Assembly (NCBI RefSeq): GCF_041260155.1
Contig: NC_091942.1
Coordinates: 4,523,501-4,587,500, forward strand
Length of the DNA stretch: 64,000 nt
Direction of reading: 5' to 3'
Source of the DNA: Ptychodera flava
Lineage: Eukaryota > Hemichordata > Enteropneusta > Ptychoderidae
In this document: one piece after another, positions 27,891 to 60,585 of the stretch
Layout of the letters: every line of letters begins with the position of its first letter
Position numbering within the stretch: position 1 is the first letter of the stretch
Made by a program: the position numbers and the translations under genes
The notes under the pieces: model-generated
The model's database searches: none
Told to the model about the DNA's origin: nothing
What the model saw: only the letters and a program-made list of their open reading frames with translations

Positions 27891-28073
27891 GGCAAATGTG
27901 TACACGTAGGCCTACAAGGAATAAAACGTCCATGATATACCATCATTGCTCGTCGAATTTATGTAGAATATTAGGTACGAGAGCGTATCGACGGTGCGAA
28001 GGATATCGTACACATGAAAATTGACATAATTCTGAGCCGATATATTCATGTTGTAGCCACACGTCTAGCGCTA

Positions 28074-29446
28074 AGGGAGTGTTCAGAATTTACTTTGAGG
28101 GGGGCTGGAGGATTTTCGGGGGGGGGGCACCCACTTTCCCAAGAAAATTTAGAGGAACATACAAAAATATCACAATCTTTTGGAGTGGTGGACTGAGAAA
28201 AAAAAACATCAACTCAGTATTTACCAAGAAGTCCTGATCTATAAAAAAGAGAACATCTACCTGCAGTGGGTGACCGATAAACTCCTCAAGTGTAAAATAA
28301 ACTCCACTGCAAAATTAGATAATATTCACAGTGGTTTGTTTTATGCATCTATTGCAGTATCTTGTTCTCCTGTCTCAAGCATCATGAAATGTCCAGTATT
28401 TAGTATGTCAACACAGACCATACAGTAAACAGTCGGCGTTGTTATTGTTGAAAAGAGATTGTGAATCAAGTCCAGTCTAGAATTGTTTTGTCAACAATAA
28501 CATGTATTTATTAGTATGTTGCTAGATACAGCATTGGGTGTTCTCTGTAGGGATAGAATAAGAACCAATTGTTGATAGAGAAAAAATTAATTTTGAACAA
28601 ATGCCAAAAGTAGCAAATGTCCCTTTAAAGTGGTGAACTACCCAATGCCAAGAATATAGTCATTTTACTAAGGATCACATTTGTTGTAGCTGGAAGGATG
28701 AGAAGATGGAAAATAATGGCCAATATTCTCAGTATTGGGTAGTCCCCCACCTTAAAAGTGTGTACCTGCCACAGTCAGACGTTAGCCAACTTTTTCAATT
28801 CATTTCCACATATTGAAGAGTACTTCTGGAAAAAGTGAGACAACTTGTCTATAGTCAGTGAAGACACCCTGCTTTGTATATTATTAGTCTATCATTTCTT
28901 GCACTGAGTTCTAACTACTGGTATTTAATGTTAAAAACAACTTGGCAACATTTACAACCAAAGTGTTTGATATAGACCACTAATATAACAACACGTGGGA
29001 CAAAGTAATCATCAAAATAATCAAGAAAAGGGTATAAAATGGATCATTTATGGTGGACCTAACAAAAGAAGTATTCATGTTTAATAATTAATTTTTCTTC
29101 AGTAATTTACAACCTGATTTGTTCATTACTAGCCTCCCACTAAGTGTGCCACTTGCAGTCCCAGCAAAACATGCTTTTCTATGGCCTCTCTGAAATGTTT
29201 TGTTATATCATTGATTAAATGACCGCTGTATATATTATATTTTTCCTGCAAAGTATGATAGACTTGTCAGACTGTGTAGTATGTCTTTGTATGTAAGCAT
29301 GCCTGCATATATTGGGGCATGGAAAAACCAAGGAAATACGAGAGGGCCATAATTTTTCTCCATAATTTACTGGGGGCATGGAAAAAATCACTAGAAAAAT
29401 AAAAAAATCCCCCGACCACCCAACAAGTAAATTCTGAACAGTCCCT
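28074..29446. mobile_element. Candidate 1.4-kb element with about 24-bp inverted ends
   Basis: The left end AGGGAGTGTTCAGAATTTAC and the complement of the right end AGGGACTGTTCAGAATTTAC match in 19 of 20. No clear target duplication or transposase frame. A TTAA-flanked MITE (28629-28751) is nested inside. Confidence 0.6.
28629..28751. mobile_element. 123-bp TTAA-flanked MITE
   Basis: Ends AGTGGTGAACTACCCAAT and ATTGGGTAGTCCCCCACC are inverted repeats. TTAA flanks both (28625-28628 and 28752-28755). Confidence 0.82.
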
Positions 29447-29983
29447 AAATGCGAGCTGAGTAAAACAACCAATCAAAAATCGGGTCCCCGTGTACTTTGG
29501 GGCTCAATCTGTTGTAATAATGCGTGTATGGGTGGGTAGGTCGAGACATAGAAGCCGGAACAGATCTTGAGAAAAAACAGACTTCCTGGCCATTGACTGT
29601 GTACCGTTCTGACACACCATCGCTTGAGATAATAGGTGTTCGCCGGACCACGTGACAAAACCGGACGGCCCTATGACATGGATAGGTGTCCGGGTTTATA
29701 ACGTTGTTTGACGTAACGATCGAGTGTAATGTTTCAACCATAGAAGATATACCTCCAGGATTCGTCACGACTAATGAAGGGTCGGATCATTTGATATTGA
29801 GGGGGGCCTGGTGGAAATGGGCCCGAAGCAAGCTTATTTTTAACTACTAAAGGGAAATTTATTTGCTCCTTTTAACGCATCTTTCTAATCAAGAGAAGGC
29901 AAAAAATACGTTCTGTTCCCTGGCAAAAAATATATCGATGAAATCAAATATGTACACAATTTTAGTGTACACTTTGCATCAGT

Positions 29984-30052
29984 TGTATGTATGTATGTAT
30001 GTATGTATGTATGTATGTATGTATGTATGTATGTATGTATGTATGTATGATA

Positions 30053-30120
<68 letters not shown>

Positions 30121-30133
30121 TTATTTATTTATT
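29984..30133. repeat. Compound microsatellite (TATG)n-(AT)n-(GT)n-(TTTA)n
   Basis: Four adjoining simple-repeat tracts: TATG to about 30049, AT to 30076, GT to 30119, then ATTT. Confidence 0.95.
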
Positions 30134-30416
30134 ATGACTGAATGTTTTCATCTATTGTAGATAATTACTGTTCAAACAGTATAATGCAAATGATTGTAGT
30201 TGATATAGTATTTGCAGTAAACAAAACCAAAAGATTTGTATTCACTGAATTGTGTGTCACAAGATATTAAAGATATTGTTTGAATTTTATATTTTATCTT
30301 ACACATGACATTGGCATTCTCCACTGTAAGTTTAGGAGAAAATATTATTCTTCAATAAACATTTGTAATTTCTATCTTTTAATGTTTGATCCAAAGCCTA
30401 ATCATGTAATAGTTTC

Positions 30417-32151
30417 TTAGGGTCTGGTCAGTTTCTTCTCCCTGGGGATGGAATACTTTTTGGGGACATCAAAAAGTGGCTGAACCCCCCACACACACCC
30501 CCTTTGAAAAAAAACAAAACAAAGACAGAAAAGCAGGTGAAATCGTTGACATGTCACTTGTATTATAGGAATTTCAATATTTCAATTTTAAAGTGTGAAT
30601 ACAGTATTTTGAATGAGTTGTGAATGTATTTCACATTTTCTGTGCATAACCAGATGTCCAGAACTCTTGTATGTAAATTGATGGCAATAATTAAAGAAAG
30701 AACAGCAGTAAATCAAAAACTTCAATGGGCATGTTAAACTGTTGCCAGCTGTCATGTTAAGTGTTAACGAATCCATGTTTGGCTCACCGAAAGTCTGTTT
30801 TTCCTCATTTTTAGGTAAAGCTTAACGTATTTAAGGGACATTTAGCTGTATCTTTTGACAATTGTTCATAATTTTTTTCTGTATGACAGAAATGCCCAGA
30901 CTTCAGTTTGTCAACATAACATATATGTGTATCAAATAGACATATACCGGTAGGTCCAATGAGAAGGTAAATAAATTACCAATAAGTGAATTTGATCTAG
31001 ACTGAAAATTCTCTTTCTGCCTATACATATGTAGGCTATTTCAATAAGCTTAAAATGGGCATTGCATGTACCTTTAACCCTTTCACCATCATGGTTGACC
31101 TCTACAGAGGAAAATGGGAGTGAAAAGGTTCAGAGAGTTCATTACACTTTAGTTCACACATTACAGAACAAAATATAATGAAGAAGTATTGTCATAGGTT
31201 AAAGGGGAATTAAGTTAAACTGTATTTTCATGATAATTTAGGTATAAAGGTTAATTTTCAGTGACGATGCATTATTTCAGTTCTCTGAAACCATCTGTTA
31301 ATAGTTGTCGTTAAACTAGCTTCCAAGGAATTGAATGTGAATTTTGTTTTTCCCTGTTACCATTTAAATGACAGGTTCAGAAACTTTATCAAGGAAACTA
31401 TCACTACCAGTAGTATTAACAAAGTACAATCATGCCTTTACTAAAAGAATGGACAGGAACAAAGAAAAGTGGGCTTTTTGCTTGGTTCCAATTACATCTC
31501 CTGAGAAGCCCTAGAGAGCTATTTTTATAAGTTGTAGCGAAATCTGATGTATACAGCGTCTGAGAGGACCTTTTCTGTTTTTGTTGAAACCATAAGAGCA
31601 CAGCTAATAATGACAAAAACTGCCTTTTATTAACTATCATTTTAATTTGAAAAAAGCACTTTTATTTGAAAACCTGTGACAGGAAGAAAAATAGTTGCAT
31701 TGACAAGAATTAAAATATCTTGTCATTTTTCTCTTTCTAAAATGTGTCACCCAATATGTCACTGTGTCACTGTATTGTGCAATATTAGTGTATGTTGCTT
31801 TCTCATAGTGAGTTCTCATTGAGAAAATAGTAAAGGATCAGGTTTTTGTCATGCTTTGTGTATGAAATGTAGATTTTATAATGATGAGTGCACTTTGCAA
31901 AACAGACTTTTAATTTGCAAAGATCCACATATCTCTGATATATTAAAGTTATGCACCCAAAGTGCGAGCAACCAAAAACTGCAACTGAATGAAACAATTT
32001 GTGGCTGGTGTGATGCATTTTATGCAAGTATGAACCTGTATCTTATTTCAAAAACACACTGACCCCTATTAAGCATTTCAAAAACATGGTAACCCCATCA
32101 TCAAAGTCAAAAACAGGGTGACTTGGCTGAAGAAACTGACCAGTCCCTTAA
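30417..32151. mobile_element. Candidate 1.7-kb element with about 22-bp inverted ends
   Basis: The left end TTAGGGTCTGGTCAGTTTCT and the complement of the right end TAAGGGACTGGTCAGTTTCT pair closely. The ends resemble those of the element at 28074-29446 (AGGGACTG(T/G)TCAG). No transposase frame and no convincing target duplication. Confidence 0.6.
31078..31128. mobile_element. 51-bp TTAA-adjacent palindromic element
   Basis: Starts CCCTTTCACCATCATGG after TTAA (31074-31077) and ends GGGAGTGAAAAGG before TTCA, one base off TTAA. Same family as 8514-8598. Confidence 0.65.
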
Positions 32152-34339
32152 CTTTGATAATGGACTGTTGCTTCTACTGTCCTTGCTTTTATTTGCGTTA
32201 GTCTACAAATGACACAATGGATGGTCAGTTCGACAGGTATTTGTGCATTTCTACCAATAGGCTTTTAAATACAAGTATATACAAATCTCCAGTAAAGAGT
32301 TCTCTGCTATCAGGAGCAAAGTCCTTTTTCCTACCCCTCCCGTATACAATATATTTCATATTCTACTTCTGGGACGTACATGGCTGGCTTCATATTTTTT
32401 GGGGAACTCTCCCCCTGTATCAAACGGTAAATTGTCACCCGTCCCCTCAGTCTCTATTGTCGAGTCCTGATTGTGACCTTCTCACAAACTTAAAACTTGA
32501 ACCTCTCTCGCTATTGAGTGACGCGTGCACCAAAAAGCAGGATGACAGTTATTGTAATGAATGGTATCTATTCCTATAATGGACATATCCAAATTTAGAA
32601 CACGCATTTCAAAATACTCTGTCGGCCACCGTAGGTTAGACTGTCGCCACTAACTCGGTAGAGATAGAGGTTGGTAGTTTGCTTCGGGATGAACCATTCG
32701 AATTTGGGGACGGTGAAGAAACCAACAAAGCATGCACTGTTCGCCCGAAGCAGCATTCAATTTTCGATTTATAACGTAAATTTAGATATTTCGTAAGATA
32801 AAAGAAGTAGTTTGTTTTCAGCAAAGGATATTTCCCCTGCTATCGTGATAGCAGACTCGGACCCACCTTAGACATTTCTTGAAAAAGCTAAAATTTCAAT
32901 GACGTCACACCTTTGCTTAAAGGTTGGACCGACTGCACTTTTGAAGGGGTGGTTAAAACGGCGGAAATACCTACAAAGTGAAAATTGTCAAAATAAATCC
33001 AGTCCCGCTGCTTATGCAGATGACATAGTTGCGTAACTGAGGGCTGAAAATGCGTGAAACTCTTGAAAATTGTACATGCTCATGATGCCTTTTCCGAAAA
33101 AAATTCCCAAGTTTTGAAGGTGAAAAGAGATTGCTTGTCCTGATTCTGACCGATGACGTCAAACTTAAAAGACAAATCAAATAGTCTGCCTTTATTTTTG
33201 ACAAATATTTTTACACGTACAGCAAGGCACTCTATCGATGTTTAGATGCAAACTGTTGACGTATACATGAAAATGAAACTGTATCAACGTTAACTATTCC
33301 CTCTTCTATCTCAGGATCCACGCACCAACCTGACTGATATTAAGTGAGTCTGCAGCAAGCAGACTCCTCAACATCATACTAGATAGCATTAATGTAAAAT
33401 TTGTTGGTTTGTTTTTTTTTTAATTTCGGGGAAAACATCCAAAATAAATCTGGCAAAATATTTTCTAGTCAATTCTTAAAGTTTTGTCTACCTTCAATTT
33501 ACTTTTGGAAAAAATGAATTTAAACAAACATCGTCTTTAGTTAAAATTATTAAATTATTATTGTAAACGAAAACGGAAGTTCAACAAGTTCGCGCAAGAG
33601 ATGGCTTTTTGACAAAATGAAAATTCTGCTCATGGCATTCCTTTTATTCCTGTTTTGCACAGTCACAAAATGACGGTAAGTTGCAGTACACTGTACACTG
33701 TTTTCCCTATCATACTTAGAAACTCTGACTCGAAATTTACTTAAATGTACTTGTGGAGCCGCAGAAAGTTTTCATGTGCTAGAGTCTTGAAGTACTACTA
33801 GTATGTTAAAACCCATGCAAAATAGGACCACTGAATTTGCATATTGTAAAACACGGCTAAGGATAATCTATATGATACTACTATAGGCCTACTATTCTGA
33901 CAACATCTAATCACACTCTCACCGTGACTGCAAAGTCTGCAAAGTGTTTTGAGGCCCAGAAAATTTTAGAAGACATTATTTAAAATGTGTAGAAACCCGA
34001 TCGGTGTTCAAATGTATTTACTAAAATATCAACAGAAATATTGACATTTTGCCTGCAGCATTTTGTAAGCTTAGTAATACATCGTTTCATTTCTCGAAAT
34101 GCACTTTTCTATTGCACTATAAAGCGTAAATTGATGACCTGATCAATCTAATTGCGGTCGCTCTATCCAAAGATGAGATGATTAATCGTTTATTGTAAAG
34201 GTAATCGGTTGAATAAAACAGAAAACGGAAAAATGTGATGTTGTAATCGTGGGAGGAGTGGGGGGGGGGGGACGTGACGTGTATGCTTTCGCTCGGGTCC
34301 TTGGCCTACTTGCCGCTGTCCTGGTGACCTCCCATGATG

Positions 34340-34372
34340 CATTGCAAAATTCCCGCGGAATACAGGCTGTGA
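34340..34372 (+). promoter_or_regulatory. Possible SUZ12 proximal promoter with E2F-like site
   Basis: About 80 bp before the SUZ12 ATG lies TTCCCGCGGAA, containing an E2F-like TTCCCGC core in a locally GC-richer stretch. Mammalian SUZ12 is a known E2F target. No TATA box is evident. The assignment rests on position and one short motif. Confidence 0.35.
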
Positions 34373-34430
34373 GTCAAGGTTCGCTCATTGAACGTCGTTT
34401 TCAGCTGAAATCGGCGTTTTTGGCCGAAAT

Positions 34431-53768
<19,338 letters not shown>

Positions 53769-55259
53769 GGTTTACGGCTGATGGTGATTTCTTGGGCAAC
53801 TCTCGGCCCTGAACTTTCCAAAGAAATGCAAAAATCCTCACTGACCACTGTAAAACACAGGCCTCACCCAGTGACTGTAACCTTGATAATGTGATTTCCT
53901 ACCTGTCAAGACAATATAAAATGCTAAACGTTTTTGCAAAAAAAACCACAACCTTAATTTCGTAAGGTAAACATAACAAATCTACAGAAAAATGTATTTG
54001 CTGAACCATTTTTCAGTAAAGAAGTTGTGTCCTCTCAGAAAATATATTTCATTGTTCAGATGATTCACGGAGTGTCTATCCCTGTGCTTGACAATGGAAT
54101 GACCTCGGTGGTCATAGTCTGTATTGGGTTGGTCCACTTCTCAAACGCTAGCAGGGGAGATATGTTCAACAAAGGGTGATGGAAAGATAAGTAGAGTTTG
54201 GTTCATTCCAAACAGAGGCAATCGACCAACAGTTTCTCTGTACGACTGTACCGCACATTAGTACGTTGGTTTGTATTTTTTGTGTCGACTTTAAACAAGG
54301 TATGAAAGATGAGATTGGCTTTAAGGCGAGTTGGTTGTGGAACGTAAAATTGCTGAACACAGGCTGTGGAAATTTCGTGTCAACTTACCTACCAAAAATT
54401 GTGAAGTAACATAACAAAAGGAGATGTATGAAGGGTACTGAACAACTCAAGACAGTGCCGCAGTATTGTTGCCTGTAATATCAAAACGAAACGTCTATCT
54501 GAAATACTGGAGATCTACAGCAGCTGAACTTTGGTGATCTTGACATGTACACTCAGGTCAGCCTGCATCTCATTAGGTTTTGAAGTGTCTATATTTGAAA
54601 AAAACCAAACTATCATATCGCACCTAACATTCTGCGTGCTTTGTGTGAAATGAAGCAAAAAGCTACATAGAAAGATTTTCATTTGTTTTATCTTGTAGGT
54701 TTACTTTATGGAAAATTTTGAAATACGAAAAAAAAAGTTACTAGAATTTCACCATAGTTAGTGCTGATGCTTCAGAAGATCTTTTTTTTATTTGAATGTC
54801 TGAAACCTGTCTGGTCATAAAGCTTTAGAGTTTTGTATAAAATAATGAAAGTTTCTGCCATAAATTATTTCTGCGACAGTTTCAGTTTGCTGTCTTTTAT
54901 GGAGATGGGGATTCGGCATGAGTGAAGTAATTTCAATTGTAGAGCAGCTGTGAAAGAAATGTGATCACTTTTTGGTTGGCTGTGATTGTCAATGTGACCA
55001 TTAGAGGAAGGAGTATAAATCGTGCCGTAAGGATGATTATCTCAAAGGAACAAGTGATGTATAGTTTCACAAGTGACAGATCCCATTGACGGTTAATTGC
55101 CATAAGTTGTACTTGTGTTAAATGGTAATCATGAACATCCAAATAGCAAATGTTGTAAACAGACAGCTTGACCCCTGTTTAACCTTTGACCCCGTGGAAT
55201 GATTGCTATTGGTGCGCTAGTCGCTCCACTACCTTGAAATCAGAAAAGTTTTCCTTGAA

Positions 55260-55265
55260 AATAAA
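55260..55265 (+). terminator. Candidate SUZ12 polyadenylation signal
   Basis: This AATAAA lies about 1.5 kb after the SUZ12 stop. Others at about 56109 and 58063 are alternatives, so the 3' UTR end is uncertain. Confidence 0.25.
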
Positions 55266-56175
55266 AGGAACTTTTTATCCTATGCTCTTGTTTATTCTGT
55301 ACAACCTGTGCCTTTCTTTACATGTTTTTTATTTACTTTATTAACTCTCTTAGACATCCATCGACCAATGAATCTGTATACATTGTATCATATCTCTCAC
55401 ATCATGTGTGGAAATTTTTTTTAATGCACTTTCTCTCCGATGTTGGCATGATTTATTCCATTACCCTTGATTGCCATGAATTTAGAGCAGTATCAAAACA
55501 GTATCACATGTTTTGTGGTAACCTTAGCAACCACAACCACTCCAGGACAGTATTAATTTCCCCATGTCAGCTTTTCTAGCTGTCCATGTTTGTCCATATC
55601 ATGGCTAGAATCTCTGACATGTTAATTTCAGAGGAATTATCACGCTTGAGATGCATTTCTATTCTGTAACTGGTGCCGACATCAGATCTTATCTCTCCAA
55701 TTTTAAATACCTGTTTGTTTCTGTCATTTGCTTACTGTTTATTTCAAGAAAACAAGTGGAGGCGCAAAGATAGTGATTCCATTATAAAAAATTCAGAAGC
55801 AACAGTTTCTTGATTTTAATGATCATGTATTATCACCCTCAGTTTAATCTTGGATATGTTCTGACAGGCTAACAGGCCACTATTTAATTGGGCAGCTCAT
55901 GGCAGTGCTTAAAGTTTTGTAAATTTCGTATTCTTGTCTAATGGTTAGTCACTGTCGTACACATTTTACTCCGCACTATTGTCGCATTTTGCCTCAATAT
56001 CCTTGAAACGATGGCAAAGCATCAGTGAAGATCACAGACAGGGTTTTGCGTTAATCACCATCGACCTAGGGGGTCTTGATTGTTAGGGGTACCCAACTGG
56101 AGGATCCCAATAAAACCCCTGTCTGTTTGAATCCAATGGTTTGTGTCCACTATTTCTCACAAGTGCTTGCATTAA

Positions 56176-56506
56176 AGGGCCAGCAACTGTAACTTCTGAT
56201 GTTTTTTTCACTGTTTTAGTTTTAATGTCAACTACAGTTTCTTGTTCTACTCCTCAAACCATGTTGAGATACACAGTATTGAGTTTGTAAACCCATCCTG
56301 TACATGTAAACTGCATTGTTATTGTTGAGCTGTGAATTCCAGTTCAAACCAGAATTCAAATATAAACAATAACATGTATAGACACTATATTGGCAAGATG
56401 AAAAGTTGGTGTTTTAACCTTCTCTAGGGAGAAGAACAAGAAGGTGCAATCTTTACATAGAAATTGAACTTGTGAAAAAGTCATCAAGTGTCACAGCTAC
56501 TGGCCC
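56176..56506. mobile_element. 331-bp MITE, TTAA on the left
   Basis: Starts AGGGCCAGCAACTGTAAC and ends GTCACAGCTACTGGCCCT, imperfect inverted repeats. TTAA precedes; the right flank AAGA has lost the match. Confidence 0.65.
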
Positions 56507-57239
56507 TAAGAACACAGATTGGTAGTTTCTTCACAAGTTGAATCCAACGCTTGTGTTAGATTTCATTTTCTACATTTGCACTGCAAATTTCAGGTTGTCC
56601 ATTTTCAGCCCAATGTAAGAGAACAATAGGACAGAGAATTGTTCACATTGAGAAATACAATTGTGAAAGTTGAAATCGCTAATTGAATTTAATTCCATTG
56701 TTTGAAATGCTCTTCTTGTTTAGTCAAACTTTGTAAATATTTCCTAATTGTACATTAAAATGTAGTTTCCCTGTGATATGTCGTGTTTGTAGAGTTTTTC
56801 AACGCAAGCTGTTTCTTCTCAGGGACTTCTTTATTCATTTCCTTCACTCTGTGGTTTCACTTATAGCACTCCAATCTACACATGATTTTATTGCGCAAAT
56901 ATTTGAATGTTCATTGTTCAAAATCAAAAGCTGTACAGAATCATCATCTGCCCCACAACCAAGTTTTTTTTTAGACACAGCAGATGAATCCTAATGTGAC
57001 CTTTGACCTTGCCCATGAGGTGCACAAATTGCTTACTCAGAGAAAAATATGAATTTGACAGGATTTGAACTGTCATTGAACCTATTCAAGTGTAAGTAGT
57101 GTTTTCTCAATGTCAATCACTCATACCTTTTGTGGAGATTGCTGCACTTAGCATGGGAAAAGAACCTCCAACTGCTATCATGTACCATTGTACAAGTCAA
57201 TCTGGCGATGATTTGGTTACATGGACCCATGAACATCTG

Positions 57240-57460
57240 CCAACCAACCAATCAGGATTGAGATCTCTGATTAGAAGTGTGAAATTACTTACCAACATCT
57301 GTCATCCAACAGATAAGCATCGATATATCTGATTAGTGGCATGCAATTTCATCGGAACATTTGCCAACTGACCAATCAGGATTGATATCTCTGATTAGCA
57401 GAATGAAATTATTCATGAACATCTTCCAACCGACCAATCAGGATTGATGTTGTTGATTTG
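57240..57460. repeat. Tandem repeat of about 62 bp, four copies
   Basis: The block accaatcaggattgatatct, tgattag and gaacat(c/t)t recurs at about 57251, 57312, 57374 and 57437; the second copy is the most diverged. Confidence 0.8.
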
Positions 57461-60240
57461 TAGTGAGTAAGGACAAAAGATTTGTCAGCGACTCTTAATT
57501 TTGTAAAACTTATGTTTTTTAAAACCAATATTGAACAATCTCAACCGTTTATAATTTTTTTAAAGAGAAGTAAATATCTTGTCTGAAGGTTAACCCTTTT
57601 TGTGCTGAGATCGGTCAAGTTCATACATTTGATGTGTGTGATCTCATGACTTTAGCGAATTCATTCCAGTACTGTTGTCGTCTATTCTCTCTATGCAGTA
57701 CAATTATGTGTGTATATTTTTCCAGTCCTGGGTGGGGAGGGTAGGGAGGGGGCCACAAAGAGGAGGATGGTGATGTACTGTAAAGTTTTAGAGGAGAAAA
57801 TTCACTTCTTCGCAGAAAATTTTTAGTTTGTAGAGTTCTGTTAGTTATTCGATGTAAAACTTTCTTTTTTCCAACATGTATTCATTTGTAGAGACATACT
57901 TTTAGATTTAAAATTAGAACATTACTTATTTTATTCAAGATTTCTTTTTCCTCTCATTTATTTGGTTGTTTATCTAGCCATATTATGTGGTATTTGGTCG
58001 ATTTTTTTTATTTATGGAACATTTCCTGCATAATGTCAACATATGGAAGGTGTTCGGAGTGCAATAAAGTATTATCTGTTGTTGAAGACAAAGGCTGTCT
58101 CCAGTGGACAGTGGTTTTTTTTCTTTGACAGAGAGGGCGCAATTCTGCTCATGTGGTATGTAAAACTGCCCTTGACCTTTGACATCATGGACAGAATCTA
58201 CAATCAAAGTAAAGACTTCTATGCGGTGATGTGAAATATAGTTGTGATGGTGGACAAAAATGACTATTTCAGATTGTCAGAAATGTTTATCTGGAATTGA
58301 ATCGATGCAAAACAATGTGACTATCTGTAGAACGGCTGTTCTCATGTGCAGTATAGTGTTTTAAACATACATGAATGAAAGAATTCCTTTGAAAAAACTC
58401 CGAAGACATTGCAAAGAGTCTACAAATGGAGTAAGAAAGCTGTCAGATAGTGCGTTTTAGGAAAGGAGATATCTTGACAAAAAAATGGCAAGCTAGCCTC
58501 TTCAATTATGTAAGCCACATCTACAACATTTCACTTTGTTATAGATAATCATCCGTACTGGTGTGATTTAGTTTCGTACCTTCAGAAGTTGTCTTCAGTG
58601 ATGGCACAAGGGTCCTGGTGGGTTTTTCGCACACTGGGCCAAAAATATTAACCCCCCCCCCCCTCCAAAAAGAAAGTAATTGGCTTTTTTCCTTACTGAT
58701 AATCTCAGTGTGAATTTTTCTCTTTCATTTGTAGAGATCATTTTTAGCTCCATATTGCTATACGCATGTACAGTATGGGGGAACTATTATTTGGATCAGT
58801 CTGTTCATCATTTGTATGTCTGTCTGTCTGTATGTCAGTCCTTTGCAAAAACTTGAGAAGTGTGGCATGATCACGTCAATATTTGGTGTCAAGATGTGTC
58901 ATCCACTTTATTATTTTTGCCAAGTGAAGATATCAGTCTCCAAAAAGATTCAAACAAACTTTTAAAATGTGGAAATGATTTAAAATGAAAAAACGTGGGT
59001 GAGTGAGTGGTTCAGCTGCTTTTATTTTTGGTACATACATATTAAAAAGGTAACATGAGTGCCCAATTCTTTCCAAACATTGAAGGTCAATAGTACAGCA
59101 ATGACAAGACAATGACGAAGATTTCTGTTCTGGGGAAGCTGTGCAGAAATTGCATATTTCTCTGAACTTTTAATAGTGCTCTGCACCATGGAATAGATGC
59201 TGTGTAACGAAGCCTTGAAATGTCCATAAACCCTCCAAAAAGGGTCTATGAAATGTCCTTTTTGGTGGACGTAGGACGCAATGATTCATATAACAAAGAC
59301 TACTGAGACTGTGACATTGATGGACGGTTTTCATTTAATCACGTCAAGGGTAAATTGCCAATATCTGGTAAAAGTTGACATCTAATACAGACATGAATAT
59401 TTCAAAGAAATTTTGAAAAAGTATTCCTACATCTGATCAGTCCTAGTAGAGTTGATACCATAGTGGCATGCTGCCCCTAATTACATGCAACCTGTAAAGG
59501 CAAGGTTTTGAAGCTGTCAAGCTTTTTGAAGCTTTTGACATTTTCTAATTGTGTGTGAGTAATGATGAACTTTTACGTACCCTATAAGGAACTTTGTTCC
59601 AAAAGAACCTGTTGAATCTATGGCAAGCAGTAAACATCCACATATTTTGCCAAAATTTGTCATAAAATCCATTAAACTATTACATGCCCTGACACATTAC
59701 TGCAACTAGCAATAGTATCTTCCAAGACAGGTATACACTTAATCTTGAGCACTCTTTTTCTTTTCAACGTGATTTTGTACATAAATCCTCCTCTCTAGAG
59801 CTATGCAACCGCCCCTCCCCACCAAAAGAAAAAATTGTCTGGGATCTTTCAACTTTTTATTTCTCCCTGAGCCTTCTAATCCAAGGGGCTTAAGTCATGC
59901 TAGTCGGGGGGAGGGAGCACTTGCAGATTTAACTTGAAACTATTTGAAATTCAGGTATACAGTCACCTGTAATCGAAATATGCCCATATATGGTCAAAGG
60001 GGCGTTCCATGGTATTCAAAATGCCCAAGTGAGGGCGCTGTCTTTAAAAAGCCGCCACCCGCTTAAAATCTGTGATTGGTTAAATTTTCTCTTTCCATGG
60101 TTAGTGTGGCAAAATTGGAACAGGTGACAGTATACCTTTAATTGTGAACAATGACAACAGCCACCAGGTACATGATAAACTTTGCATTGACAAAAAAATC
60201 GGTGGAAAGACTTTTTTACAAGATCCTACTCTGCTTTTAA

Positions 60241-60585
60241 GGTAGTATGCACCTCGAAAGTGAAGGACTTAAACTTTTGCTCAAATTTTCCTCAGTGAAA
60301 CTTTCAACCATTCTCTAACCAAAGCAAGAATAAAAATCAGGGGTCACCGTGCAAAATTTGGTACAAGCGAGACAAATTATCTAAAATTTCGCGATATTTG
60401 AAATTTGAAATGGCCGCCATCCCTGTGTAACTCTATGGGGAAAAATAAAATTTTTGATTTTTGAAAAACAAAGACGGTAAAAACTTTTCTTTCTTTTTTC
60501 ACAAATGAGCCCCACAAGTGGTAGGTCAGAAGAGAATTGATAAAATTTGAAAGCCCAAATTTCTGTCCCTGAGGTGCGTTCTACC
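60241..60585. mobile_element. MITE family A, most complete copy (345 bp)
   Basis: Inverted ends GGTAGTATGCACCTC and GAGGTGCGTTCTACC, with TTAA at 60237-60240 and TTGA at 60586-60589. The interior matches the copies at 12469 and 24306. Confidence 0.85.

Larger units (their letters stand above)
22000..34430. other. 12-kb gene-poor region between actin and SUZ12
   Basis: No exon of a known family was recognised on either strand. The region is built largely of TTAA-flanked MITEs, foldbacks, microsatellites and two larger inverted-repeat-bounded segments, listed separately. Short open frames here have no recognisable similarity. Confidence 0.5.

Noticed and set aside
29863..30141. Frame with repeated MYVC and CV residues
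   Set aside because: Translation of the TATG and GT microsatellites.
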